From the NCBI GenBank assembly GCA_009786445.1, contig WQTE01000017.1, forward strand, positions 7-35,816: 35,810 nt of DNA, read 5' to 3'. The position numbers were made by a program, and so were the translations under genes. The notes under the pieces are model-generated. The model was not told where the DNA came from and made no database searches. It worked only from the letters and a program-made list of their open reading frames with translations. Shown in pieces: positions 1 to 6,938 of the stretch. The stretch's first letter is position 1; each line of letters opens with the position of its first letter. Origin of the DNA: Oscillospiraceae bacterium. Its GTDB lineage: Bacteria > Bacillota > Clostridia > Oscillospirales > Oscillospiraceae.

Positions 1-171
1 TTCTGGTCTGATGAGCCTGTAAACGCAGATGCTCTGAGGTCACTGGAAGAGCGAAGCCGCCTGTTTCGTTTTTCAAACAGGCTTTTGTATCTTTTTTCCC
101 GCTCAGGCTTTACCAATGAATGTGCAGAGCTGGCAGGAAAAATCGGCGCGAATCTGGTCATGTTTGAGTGA
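1..171 (+). CDS. C-terminal fragment of a DUF234/COG1672-type ATP-binding protein (5' end outside window)
   Basis: Frame 1 is open from the first base to a TGA at 169-171 and encodes 56 residues. The end of the protein reads LYLFSRSGF...CAELAGKIGANLVMFE. This resembles the C-terminal end of the AAA+ ATPase family with a DUF234/PD-(D/E)XK nuclease-like domain, in which a 'YLFSKSGF'-like segment follows the ECKW nuclease motif. The gene at 6939-8306 ends in a related way (WLFVKSGK). The ATPase core and the rest of the nuclease domain lie upstream of the window, so the family call rests on one short motif. The stop is followed within about 20 bases by a REP-like palindrome. Confidence 0.5.
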   Translation, partial: FWSDEPVNADALRSLEERSRLFRFSNRLLYLFSRSGFTNECAELAGKIGANLVMFE

Positions 172-191
172 GAGTGAATATGTAACCATCC

Positions 192-266
192 GGGACGGGG
201 GTTGCTGCTTCACTATCTACTGCTAGCCTTATGCTATGAAGCAGCTCCCCCGTCCCCTTGCTTCGC
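192..266. repeat. REP-like palindrome (GGGGACGGGGG family), copy 1
   Basis: The left arm is GGGACGGGGGTTGCTGCTTC (192-211) plus one A. The right arm at 237-257 is its near-perfect reverse complement, TGAAGCAGCTCCCCCGTCCC plus C. The loop is about 24 nt. The right arm continues as TTGCTTCGC (258-266) and touches the stop codon of the minus-strand oxidoreductase. The same words occur in the larger element at 33869-33978. It may act as a terminator hairpin for both converging genes, but there is no clear T-run. Confidence 0.75.
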
Positions 267-1354
267 TAATCGAAGTATACGGGTTTGCCTGTTTTTGCGG
301 ACTCGTATATTGCTTCTAAGATTTGGGTTACTACGAGTGCTTGTTCCGGTTTTACGCAAAGCTCTTTTCCATACAAAATGGCATCGTAGAAATTTCTGGA
401 CTCCTGTTCCTGTATTGAGTAAACTTCCACACCCGGAACATAGGCGATAGCCCCATCGTCAAAGCTCGGCTTAGCGTTTATCATTCTGCCGTTTGCATCT
501 GAAACAATAGTCAGCCCGTTTTTCATCATATCAGCTCCGGCTTTTGTTCCGCATAGTGTGCACTTTGCTTCTCCCTCTTCGAGGATATTTAAAGCCCAGC
601 TTGACTCTAAGATAATTGTCGCACCGTTTTCCATGGTAATAAAGCCAAATGCAGAGTCCTCAACGGTGTACTCCGACGGATCCCAAGGACCGAATATGTT
701 TCCGCAATCCGGATTATCGTTCAGCTTCTTATATGAGGTGCCCATGACGGATTTTGGCTTGTAATTGTTCATCATCCAGAGTGTCATATCAAGCGCGTGT
801 GTGCCGATATCGATGAGCGGGCCTCCGCCTTGTTCTTCAGCTTTTAGGAAAACTCCCCATGTCGGAACGCCTCTGCGCCTTAGTGCATGTGCCTTTGCAA
901 AGTAAATTTCACCAAGCTCGCCGTTATCGCACATTTTCTTGAGAAATTGAGGCTCAGGTTGATAGCGGTACTGGTAGCCGATGTACAGCACTTTTCCGGT
1001 TTCTTTGGCTGTGTCGCACATGAGTTTAGCATCTGCATATGTGGTTGCCATCGGTTTTTCGCACAAAACATGTATACCTGCTTTGAGTGCAGCTATTGTG
1101 ATTGGTGCGTGGGATATGTTTGGAGTACATATGTGCACGGCATCTAACTGCTCGTTTTTTAATAGCTCTTTATAGTCTTTGTAGACCCTGGCGTTTGTCA
1201 GCCCGTTTTCGTCTCGCATTTCTTCGGCTCTTTCAATTAAAATATCGCAAAACGCGACTACTTCCGCTTCCGGTATGGACTTTATGCCACTTATATGCTT
1301 AGCTCTTGCAATACCATAGCACCCTATTATGGCAACTTTTAGTTTCTCGTTCAT
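266..1354 (-). CDS. Gfo/Idh/MocA family NAD(P)-dependent oxidoreductase
   Basis: The 362-residue protein is of normal length for a Gfo/Idh/MocA dehydrogenase. The N-terminus KVAIIGCYGIARAKH is a Rossmann nucleotide-binding start, with GCYGIA as the glycine-rich turn. The family's EKP motif appears as HVLCEKPMATT near residue 100, where the lysine is the catalytic one. A DIGTHALD segment near residue 185 matches the C-terminal domain that supplies the active-site Asp and His. The start ATG follows AGGAGG by a short gap. The two isomerase-fold genes are divergent, and such trios usually oxidise, epimerise or isomerise unusual sugars or inositols. The exact substrate cannot be read from sequence. 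Cytoplasmic; no signal peptide. Confidence 0.93.
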   Translation of the reverse strand: MNEKLKVAIIGCYGIARAKHISGIKSIPEAEVVAFCDILIERAEEMRDENGLTNARVYKDYKELLKNEQLDAVHICTPNISHAPITIAALKAGIHVLCEKPMATTYADAKLMCDTAKETGKVLYIGYQYRYQPEPQFLKKMCDNGELGEIYFAKAHALRRRGVPTWGVFLKAEEQGGGPLIDIGTHALDMTLWMMNNYKPKSVMGTSYKKLNDNPDCGNIFGPWDPSEYTVEDSAFGFITMENGATIILESSWALNILEEGEAKCTLCGTKAGADMMKNGLTIVSDANGRMINAKPSFDDGAIAYVPGVEVYSIQEQESRNFYDAILYGKELCVKPEQALVVTQILEAIYESAKTGKPVYFD

Positions 1355-1387
1355 GTGGTCTCCTCCTAAAATTTTCTGATAAAAAAA

Positions 1388-1416
1388 ATGATACCAGATA
1401 CTGTTTAAAACTGCAA
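1388..1416 (-). promoter_or_regulatory. Sigma-A promoter of the Gfo/Idh/MocA gene
   Basis: On the minus strand TTGCAG (1411-1416) is followed by a 17-nt spacer and TATCAT (1388-1393), about 34 nt upstream of the ATG. It lies back to back with the plus-strand promoter at 1432-1460, so one regulator could control both directions. Confidence 0.6.
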
Positions 1417-1431
1417 GTGTTTTTGAGGCTA

Positions 1432-1460
1432 TTGACAGTTTCGATAATTATGGTTATATT
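1432..1460 (+). promoter_or_regulatory. Sigma-A promoter of the isomerase/epimerase genes
   Basis: TTGACA (1432-1437), a 17-nt spacer and TATATT (1455-1460). The start codon at 1496 lies about 35 nt downstream with GGGAG before it. Confidence 0.7.
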
Positions 1461-1495
1461 GGTACATATCATAAGATAAAAGGGAGACATAAAAC

Positions 1496-2242
1496 ATGAA
1501 GCTTCTGGATAAATTTGCACTTCAGCTTTATTCTGTCAGAGATGCAACGGAAACTGACTTTGTCGGCACTTTGCGAAAAGTAGGTTGTAACGGCATAGGT
1601 TATACCGGCGTGGAATTTGCCGGATTTGGCGGGCTTAGTGCCGATGAAATGAAAACTGTGCTTGCGGAAAATAAGCTCACAGCTATCGGAAGCCACACGC
1701 CAATAGAGCGCTTAATAGATGCCGTTGATGAGGAAATTGCTTACCACAAAGTAATAGGTGCAGAGTATATTGTCTGCCCGTATTCGGAAATAAAGACAAA
1801 AGCGGATACTATTGCACTCGCAAAAACACTTACTCCCATAGCCGAAAAGATTGCTGCAAGCGGACTTAAATTCGGCTATCATAACCATGACCATGAGTTT
1901 GTTGTAGATGCAGGCGAATATTTGCTTGACATCTTGCTGGATAATTTGCCCGATTCTACCGTTCTTGAACTTGATTATTTTTGGTCTGAATATGCGGGCG
2001 TGGATTCCATTGCGTATATGGAAAAGCAAAAAAACAGACTTGAACTGTTTCATGTAAAGCAAATCGACAGTAATAAAAATAATGTTGAGCTGGACAGCGG
2101 GCTTATTGACTTTAATGATATTATCAGGAAAGCGCAAAGCTTGGGTGTTCGTCACTTTATTTTGGAGCAAGAAAAATATGCGGTTTCTTCCATGGTAAGC
2201 GTGGAAAATGCCATGAGGTATATAAGCAGTTTAGAGAAATAA
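1496..2242 (+). CDS. Sugar phosphate isomerase/epimerase family protein (xylose isomerase-like TIM barrel)
   Basis: The protein has 248 residues and belongs to the AP-endonuclease-2/xylose isomerase-like TIM barrel family. Visible family signatures are the start FALQLYSVRD, the metal-site strands FGYHNHDHEF near residue 135 and LELDYFWSEYAGVD near residue 158, and FHVKQID near residue 182. These strands carry the Glu/Asp/His ligands that normally bind a divalent metal for ketose or sugar-acid epimerisation or isomerisation. An AAGGGAG ribosome binding site precedes the ATG. The next gene follows after 32 bases with its own strong RBS, so they are probably cotranscribed. The oxidoreductase is divergent. 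The substrate is unknown. Confidence 0.88.
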   Translation: MKLLDKFALQLYSVRDATETDFVGTLRKVGCNGIGYTGVEFAGFGGLSADEMKTVLAENKLTAIGSHTPIERLIDAVDEEIAYHKVIGAEYIVCPYSEIKTKADTIALAKTLTPIAEKIAASGLKFGYHNHDHEFVVDAGEYLLDILLDNLPDSTVLELDYFWSEYAGVDSIAYMEKQKNRLELFHVKQIDSNKNNVELDSGLIDFNDIIRKAQSLGVRHFILEQEKYAVSSMVSVENAMRYISSLEK

Positions 2243-2274
2243 ATGTTTACAGAACGGATAAAAGGAGATAAAAG

Positions 2275-3237
2275 ATGAAACTCGGATTATTTACAGCCTT
2301 ATACAATTCAGAGCCTTTAGAAAAAGTTATGCCTTATCTGAAAAAACTCGGAGTGCAGTCGCTTGAAATCGGCACAGGTTCATTTCCGGGGAGTGGTCAT
2401 TGCAACCCTAAAGAGTTACTAAAGAGCGAGGATGCAATCAAATCATACAAAGAAATGATTGTCTCAAACGGACTTGAGATTTCGGCTCTGTCCTGTCATG
2501 GAAATCCTGTTCACCCGAATAAAGAAGTTGCCGATAAAGCGCACAGCAACTTTGAAGAGACGGTCAAGCTTGCTCAAAAGCTTGGTGTGAAAACGATTGT
2601 TACTTTTTCCGGTTGTCCGGGTTCAGACCCATCTGCAAAGCGCCCGAGCTGGGTGACTTGCCCTTGGCCTGATGATTTTCTGGAGACACTCGAATATCAA
2701 TGGAACGAAGTGCTTATTCCTTACTGGAAAAAAGCCGCCGCTTATGCTAAAGAACACGGCATACGTGTTGCTTTGGAAATGCACCCCGGATTTTGTGTTT
2801 ATAATGCGGAGACTCTTCTGCGCTTGAGAAAGGCAGTCGGTGATACTATCGGTGCAAACTTTGATCCGAGCCACCTTTTCTGGCAAGGTGTAGACCCTGT
2901 GTTTGCCATCAGAAGCCTTGGCTCAGCAATCTATCATTTCCACGCTAAAGATACAAAAATAGACCCGATAAACACTGCAACAAACGGTGTACTCGATGTC
3001 CAGCCCTATGCTGATGAAATAAAGCGTTCTTGGCTTTTCAGAACAGTGGGTTACGGCAATGATTTTTCCGTCTGGAAAGATATTATGTCAAATTTGCGCT
3101 TGGTTGGCTACGACGGCGTTATATCCATAGAGCACGAGGACAGCCTCATGACACCGAACGAGGGGCTTGAAAAGGCAATAGAATTCTTACGCAAGGTAAT
3201 GATGTTTGAGGAAAAAGGCGAAGTGACTTGGGCGTAA
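2275..3237 (+). CDS. Sugar phosphate isomerase/epimerase (IolE/xylose isomerase-like TIM barrel)
   Basis: This 320-residue TIM barrel is the second of the pair. The likely metal ligands sit in VALEMHPGF (Glu), ANFDPSHLFWQG (Asp and His), IYHFHAKDTK (His) and VISIEHEDS (Glu), in the order expected for the family. SLEIGTGSFPGSGHCNP near residue 30 matches the proteins often annotated as sugar phosphate isomerase/epimerase beside Gfo/Idh/MocA oxidoreductases. The RBS GGAG lies 7 nt before ATG. It is more than 70 residues longer than its neighbour, and the two barrels are different subfamilies, not a recent duplication. Cytoplasmic; the substrate cannot be assigned. Confidence 0.88.
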   Translation: MKLGLFTALYNSEPLEKVMPYLKKLGVQSLEIGTGSFPGSGHCNPKELLKSEDAIKSYKEMIVSNGLEISALSCHGNPVHPNKEVADKAHSNFEETVKLAQKLGVKTIVTFSGCPGSDPSAKRPSWVTCPWPDDFLETLEYQWNEVLIPYWKKAAAYAKEHGIRVALEMHPGFCVYNAETLLRLRKAVGDTIGANFDPSHLFWQGVDPVFAIRSLGSAIYHFHAKDTKIDPINTATNGVLDVQPYADEIKRSWLFRTVGYGNDFSVWKDIMSNLRLVGYDGVISIEHEDSLMTPNEGLEKAIEFLRKVMMFEEKGEVTWA

Positions 3238-3295
3238 GAAGGGAAATTCTAAGAGCGGGGAAATTTTTTCAAAATTTGCGAAAGCTAAAGTTTAA

Positions 3296-3334
3296 CACAG
3301 TTTTATCCGATATATCATATAGGATAAAACTGTG
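3296..3334 (+). terminator. Perfect 13-bp hairpin after the isomerase genes
   Basis: CACAGTTTTATCC (3296-3308) and GGATAAAACTGTG (3322-3334) are perfect reverse complements around a 13-nt loop. The following sequence (GCTATTATTTCTC) is T-rich but not a clean U-tract. It may be a weak intrinsic terminator or a structured regulatory site. The equivalent stem in the second block copy (5022 onward) has decayed. Confidence 0.5.
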
Positions 3335-3406
3335 GCTATTATTTCTCACACGACTAGACGTATAATCACGATTCGATACAGTACGGGCGACGGGTTTGAA
3401 ACAGCA

Positions 3407-3453
3407 TTGACTTGCACGGTGCTTATCTGGTAAAATGTTTCACATTCAAACGT
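3407..3453 (+). promoter_or_regulatory. Promoter of the blaI-like/M56 operon with candidate operator
   Basis: TTGACT (3407-3412), an 18-nt spacer ending in CTTATCTGG, and TAAAAT (3431-3436). Directly downstream lies ATGTTTCACATTCAAACGT (3435-3453), with arms ATGTTT/AAACGT around a 7-nt centre, in a good place for repressor binding. The same arrangement and spacing recur at 5154-5200. The classic TACA/TGTA BlaI box is not visible, so the operator role is inference. Confidence 0.65.
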
Positions 3454-3484
3454 TATATTCTTCTTAGGTCGAGGTGAAAGGCAT

Positions 3485-3856
3485 ATGGAACTTACAAAAA
3501 ACGAACTACAATTTATAAGTGTGTTATGGCGGTCTGAGACCCCATTGACTGCACCGCAAATCCTTGAAAGCCCTATGGAAAGAACATGGGCTGACAGGTC
3601 GCTACACGTTATATTAAATAATCTTCTTTCAAAAGGTGCAATTGCCGAACATGGGTTTGTAAAGGAAGGCAGGACAATATCACGCACATTTGTACCTGTG
3701 CTTACACATAAGGAATATTACACGTCATTACTCGCCGAGTGCGAATCAAAGGAACTTCTGGCATTAGTTTCGGCAGTTATACGCGAGAGGACGGATATAG
3801 GTGAGGAAACGGCGGGCGCACTTGAAAGCATCGTCCGGAGGTGGAGCGGGAAGTGA
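3485..3856 (+). CDS. BlaI/MecI/CopY family transcriptional repressor
   Basis: The 123-residue protein is of standard BlaI/MecI length. The N-terminal winged helix starts LTKNELQFISVLWRSETPLT, close to the usual 'E..VM.vLW...plt' pattern, with the recognition helix around WADRSLHVILNNLLSKGAI. The C-terminal half (from about residue 75) would be the dimerisation and protease-sensitive part. BlaI proteins repress their own operon and are cleaved or released when the M56 membrane partner is activated. The M56 gene starts 5 nt after this stop, the standard pairing. RBS GAGGTG is 8 nt before ATG. The matching promoter before the FliD-like gene suggests that gene is also in its regulon. Confidence 0.9.
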   Translation: MELTKNELQFISVLWRSETPLTAPQILESPMERTWADRSLHVILNNLLSKGAIAEHGFVKEGRTISRTFVPVLTHKEYYTSLLAECESKELLALVSAVIRERTDIGEETAGALESIVRRWSGK

Positions 3857-3861
3857 TTTAG

Positions 3862-4974
3862 TTGATTATACGCTATTCATTAATTAACGCAATCGTACTA
3901 TTTAATCTGGCTATGGTAGCCGTAGCCTTGCTTCGCCATAAAACAGGCTATCTTGCAAGATATACTACCTCTGCACTTCTAGCCTTGCTGATACTCAGCA
4001 CGGTTCGGGTGTTTATTCCGATAAGTATTCCATATGTTACTTTTATTATACGCTCATATGAGGTGATACCGCGCATAGAATCATTTTTGAGATTTGACTT
4101 ACTACCGTGGGACGGCAGACTCGAAGTACAAAGTGTTATATTGATTATTTGGGGTATCGGCATCGTAATAATGGGGCTGAAAACAGCAAATAATATGCGG
4201 CGTTTACATTTCATGCAGCGTTCATATCAAGTGATTGACAGCACGCGTGAAAATAAATTCGCACAGAGCTTAGGCATGAAACACGCAACTATCACAGTGT
4301 CGCCTAATGTAAGCGTGCCGTACATAACGGGAGTGTTTAAAGCAAAGATATTTCTGCCGCCGCTCGGTCTGCCTGATGAGAAACTGGAGATGGTACTCCG
4401 CCATGAATATCAGCACTTCAAGTCAGGAGATGCAATAATCAAGCTGCTTTACCTCATATTATCTATTATGTTCTGGTTGAATCCGTCTATCCATTTTTTC
4501 CTCCGCGACCTCGATTGTTTGCTTGAAATCAGATGCGATGCGGTGATGTCAAAGCGTATGACACGGGATGAGAAAAAGGTTTACCTGGAGACACTCCTTG
4601 AAATTTACCTAAGTACCTGTAGCGATTTCTCGCCCGCAGCAGCTTCAGCACTCTTTCGGGGTGATAACAAAAAGCTGATAATTCAGCGGTTTAAGCTCCT
4701 TACGAGCGAAAGAACGTCATTTCGCAGACAGGCAATATCCGTGATGGTGGTCGTGTTTTTATTCCTAGCATCGTTTCTGTTTATTATACAGCCTTATAAC
4801 CAGCTACCACAGGAGTACATGAATGGTGTATTTATCTTATCGCCGGATAACGCAGTGATAGTCTTGTCTTTGGACGGCATATACAGACTGTATATTGATG
4901 GAATATTCTTCTATGAATTGCCTGAGATAACAGCTCCATTTGCCGGCATACCGATTATTTATGAAGAGGGGTAA
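3862..4974 (+). CDS. M56 family (BlaR1/MecR1-like) membrane metallopeptidase with a short C-terminal domain
   Basis: The 370-residue protein starts at TTG just after the repressor stop. Hydrophobic segments lie near residues 4-24, 34-58 and 84-107, before the peptidase domain, and near 290-307 after it. The zinc-protease motif is HEYQH at 181-185, and the third ligand is probably Glu in LLEIRCDAVMSKR about 45 residues later, typical of M56. BlaR1/MecR1 carry a penicillin-binding sensor domain of roughly 250 residues after the last membrane helix. Here only about 60 residues follow (QPYNQLPQEYMNGVFILSPD onward), with no SxxK or KTG motif. It therefore should sense something other than beta-lactam by acylation. 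It likely cleaves or activates release of the BlaI-like repressor. Confidence 0.88.
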   Translation: MIIRYSLINAIVLFNLAMVAVALLRHKTGYLARYTTSALLALLILSTVRVFIPISIPYVTFIIRSYEVIPRIESFLRFDLLPWDGRLEVQSVILIIWGIGIVIMGLKTANNMRRLHFMQRSYQVIDSTRENKFAQSLGMKHATITVSPNVSVPYITGVFKAKIFLPPLGLPDEKLEMVLRHEYQHFKSGDAIIKLLYLILSIMFWLNPSIHFFLRDLDCLLEIRCDAVMSKRMTRDEKKVYLETLLEIYLSTCSDFSPAAASALFRGDNKKLIIQRFKLLTSERTSFRRQAISVMVVVFLFLASFLFIIQPYNQLPQEYMNGVFILSPDNAVIVLSLDGIYRLYIDGIFFYELPEITAPFAGIPIIYEEG

Positions 4975-4995
4975 TAAAATCACCCGGCTTCGTAC

Positions 4996-5204
4996 TTTTT
5001 TTCAAAATTTGCTAAAGTTTAACACATTTATTCCGATATATAACGTAGAGGGTAAAATTGTGGGCATTATTTTTTGCCCCACAAAACGCATAAGCACGAT
5101 TCGACATAGCGTTGATAAAGAGTTGTCAGTGCAAAAAAATGGTTAAAATAGTGTTGACTCGTATGATGCTTGTCTGGTAAAATGGTTCATGTTCAAACGT
5201 ATTA
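4996..5204 (+). repeat. Duplicated intergenic block, copy 2 (upstream of the FliD-like gene)
   Basis: This gap between 4974 and 5313 holds the second copy of the 3264-3456 block. It keeps TTTTTTCAAAATTTGC, TAAAGTTTAACACA, TCCGATATAT, GCACGATTCGA, TTGACT, CTGGTAAAATG and TTCAAACGT in order. It also has an extra hairpin, TGTGGGC (5059-5065) pairing with GCCCCACA (5076-5083). From 5205 to 5298 I see only leader sequence, then the RBS. Confidence 0.85.
5154..5200 (+). promoter_or_regulatory. Promoter of the FliD-like gene with candidate operator
   Basis: TTGACT (5154-5159), an 18-nt spacer and TAAAAT (5178-5183), the same geometry and nearly the same -10 flank as at 3407-3436. The candidate operator ATGGTTCATGTTCAAACGT (5182-5200) matches the first copy in most positions. 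It predicts a leader of about 120 nt before the ATG at 5313. Confidence 0.65.
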
Positions 5205-5312
5205 TTTAATCTGGCGAGGCTAGGGCATAAATTCAAGATTGTTTCCATAGCAAGCAAACGGATTTGCTTTAAAAAATAAAGAGAAAACAAAATTACAAGG
5301 AGGTAGGAGAGA

Positions 5313-6680
5313 ATGAACGTAGGACGAACAGGTAGCAACAACTGGTGGGCAAACGCTGGAGGGCGTAACCCCGGAATCGGAAAGTGGAATATGCCGCTCG
5401 CAGCAAGGCGAGCAGCGGGACTGACAGGAGGCGCATCGCAGGAATCAAACGGCACGGTATCTGCGCTTCAGAGCACATCACAGGCATTGACACAAGCACT
5501 AAACGCAATCCGCGGCATAGGCAACATAAGTAATCTCCGCAACTCACCGATGCAGGCAAGGCGACCAATTTCCGGAGACACAGATATTATGGCAATCAGG
5601 TCATTTGACCCGAACAGGATAATGGGCATCGGCAGGGAAGATTTCAGCGTTGAAGTACTTCAACTGGCGCAAGCACAAAGGAACGAGGGTGAAGCATTTG
5701 CCGCCACAGACCTCGCAACGGAGTCAGGATTTAGCGTGGGCGAACACCACATGGCAATCAATATTGGGAACCGCCAGTTTGACTTTCGCTTCACAGTTTC
5801 CGAAAACGACACAACAAGAGATGTTCAGCAACGTATAGCAGATGCCATAAACGCAACAAGGGACGAATTTGCAAGTTCAAATACCGTCCACTTTGACGTG
5901 ACAGCATCTGTTACTTTTGATGAACAAGCAGGCACAAGCGCACTCGTTATCAGTTCATCACAGACAGGTATTGACCCGAGAGCCGGAGGAGGCGACTCGA
6001 ATTTCTCAGTAAGAAGCATCTCAGGAAACGCAGTGGAGACCGCAGGAGTAGACCTCGCGACACAGCGTGCGCAAAATTCAGCATTCAGGGTACACCGCGG
6101 CGATACGCAGGGCGCATTACAGACATCAAGATCTAATGAGGTGAATCTGGGGTTCGGCGTAATGGCGGAATTTCTTGATACCGGAACTGTGGATGTTGAA
6201 ATGGGCAGAGACACAACCACGCAGCAAAACGCATTTCGCCACATGGTCAACTCGTTTAACTATTTAGTCGGAGCAGCGAGGAATGCCGGGAGCAGGGGAA
6301 GCGCACTGGCAAGTGAGCTTGGCGGTATAGTGAGACAATTTGCGAGCCAGCTTGAAAGTATAGGCATCTCTCTAAACGCAGAAGGTCGTATGCAGATTGA
6401 TGAAGAACGCATGGCAGCTGCAGCCGAGAGCGGCGAGCTGGAGGATTTTGCAAGGAGCCGTGAAGGCTTCAATGTACTCAGCCGCATAGGCAGGACTGCG
6501 GATAACGTGAGTGCAAATCCATCAGGCTTTGCAGACCCTCAGCCCGACTCAGGTTTTGGCGGTATGGACGGTTTTGAACCCGGCGGATTCATGGGCGGCG
6601 GAGTAAACTTCACGCCTATGCAGTCGATGCAGATGACACGGTTCATGAACATGAGCGTGCTGTTTGATTCGTTGATTTGA
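5313..6680 (+). CDS. FliD-like (flagellar hook-associated protein 2-like) protein
   Basis: The protein has 455 residues. The region from about residue 112 (FSVEVLQLAQAQ) resembles the 'V.QLAQAQ' segment of FliD. It is followed by a beta-rich stretch with INIGNRQFDFRF, a 'dI...IN' like helix (TTRDVQQRIADAINA), and ALVISSSQTG. The region near residues 305-390 (NSFNYLVGAARN..., LESIGISLNAEGRMQIDEERM) matches FliD's C-terminal coiled-coil half, where 'IGI....G.l.lDe.kl' is characteristic. The classic FliD N-terminus (GLASGLDT...) is absent. Instead there is a Gly/Asn/Trp-rich 90-residue start and a Gly/Met-rich tail. No Sec signal is seen; FliD proteins leave by the flagellar export system. AGGAGG lies 9 nt before ATG. 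No other flagellar gene is nearby. Its promoter duplicates that of the BlaI-like operon. Confidence 0.62.
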   Translation: MNVGRTGSNNWWANAGGRNPGIGKWNMPLAARRAAGLTGGASQESNGTVSALQSTSQALTQALNAIRGIGNISNLRNSPMQARRPISGDTDIMAIRSFDPNRIMGIGREDFSVEVLQLAQAQRNEGEAFAATDLATESGFSVGEHHMAINIGNRQFDFRFTVSENDTTRDVQQRIADAINATRDEFASSNTVHFDVTASVTFDEQAGTSALVISSSQTGIDPRAGGGDSNFSVRSISGNAVETAGVDLATQRAQNSAFRVHRGDTQGALQTSRSNEVNLGFGVMAEFLDTGTVDVEMGRDTTTQQNAFRHMVNSFNYLVGAARNAGSRGSALASELGGIVRQFASQLESIGISLNAEGRMQIDEERMAAAAESGELEDFARSREGFNVLSRIGRTADNVSANPSGFADPQPDSGFGGMDGFEPGGFMGGGVNFTPMQSMQMTRFMNMSVLFDSLI

Positions 6681-6719
6681 GAAGAGTGGGAGTGGAAGTG
6701 GGAGAAAATCATCGTGGCG

Positions 6720-6782
6720 GGCAGCAGCGAAGAATCTTTTTGCTCAAAAATACCTTGCGAGAAAGATTCTTCGGTTGCTCCG
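6720..6782. repeat. REP/MITE-like hairpin (GAAGAATCTTT family)
   Basis: GAAGAATCTTT (6729-6739) pairs perfectly with AAAGATTCTTC (6762-6772), and the stem extends outward through AGCAGC/GGTTGCT with one bulge. The flanking words (GATTCTTCGGTTGCTCCGCTC...GTGACA) resemble the palindromic intergenic repeats common in bacterial genomes. It lies in the 258-nt gap between the convergent FliD-like and ATPase genes. There is no T-run, so a terminator role is uncertain. Nothing else is seen in the gap. Confidence 0.65.
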
Positions 6783-6938
6783 CTCTCTTGCAGTGACAAA
6801 CTTAGTGTTTTGATATAGCTCCATTTCTTTCTGCCTCGCTTTTGCTTGGCAGACCTTGCGGCTGCTGCTGACTTTGCGTTATCAATACACATTTAAACGT
6901 GAAAATGCCTACAAAACGTAGATTTTTCCCACTTTTAC

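Larger units (their letters stand above)
3264..3456 (+). repeat. Duplicated intergenic block, copy 1 (upstream of the BlaI-like gene)
   Basis: The block starts TTTTTCAAAATTTGCGAAAG and runs through TAAAGTTTAACACA, a hairpin, CACGATTCGA, and TTGACT...CTGGTAAAATG...TTCAAACGT. The same words in the same order occur at 4996-5204. Copy 1 has a six-base insertion relative to copy 2 in the first segment. It begins shortly after the isomerase gene and ends about 30 nt before the BlaI-like start. Confidence 0.85.

Noticed and set aside
202..450. 82-residue plus-strand ORF
   Set aside because: Lies in the REP-like palindrome and antisense to the oxidoreductase; no RBS or family signature.
4940..5146. 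68-residue ORF after the M56 gene
   Set aside because: Consists of the M56 gene end and the duplicated intergenic block; not conserved between the block copies.
6539..6892. 117-residue minus-strand ORF
   Set aside because: Spans the end of the FliD-like gene and the GAAGAATCTTT hairpin; composition is that of a shadow frame and it has no recognisable domain.
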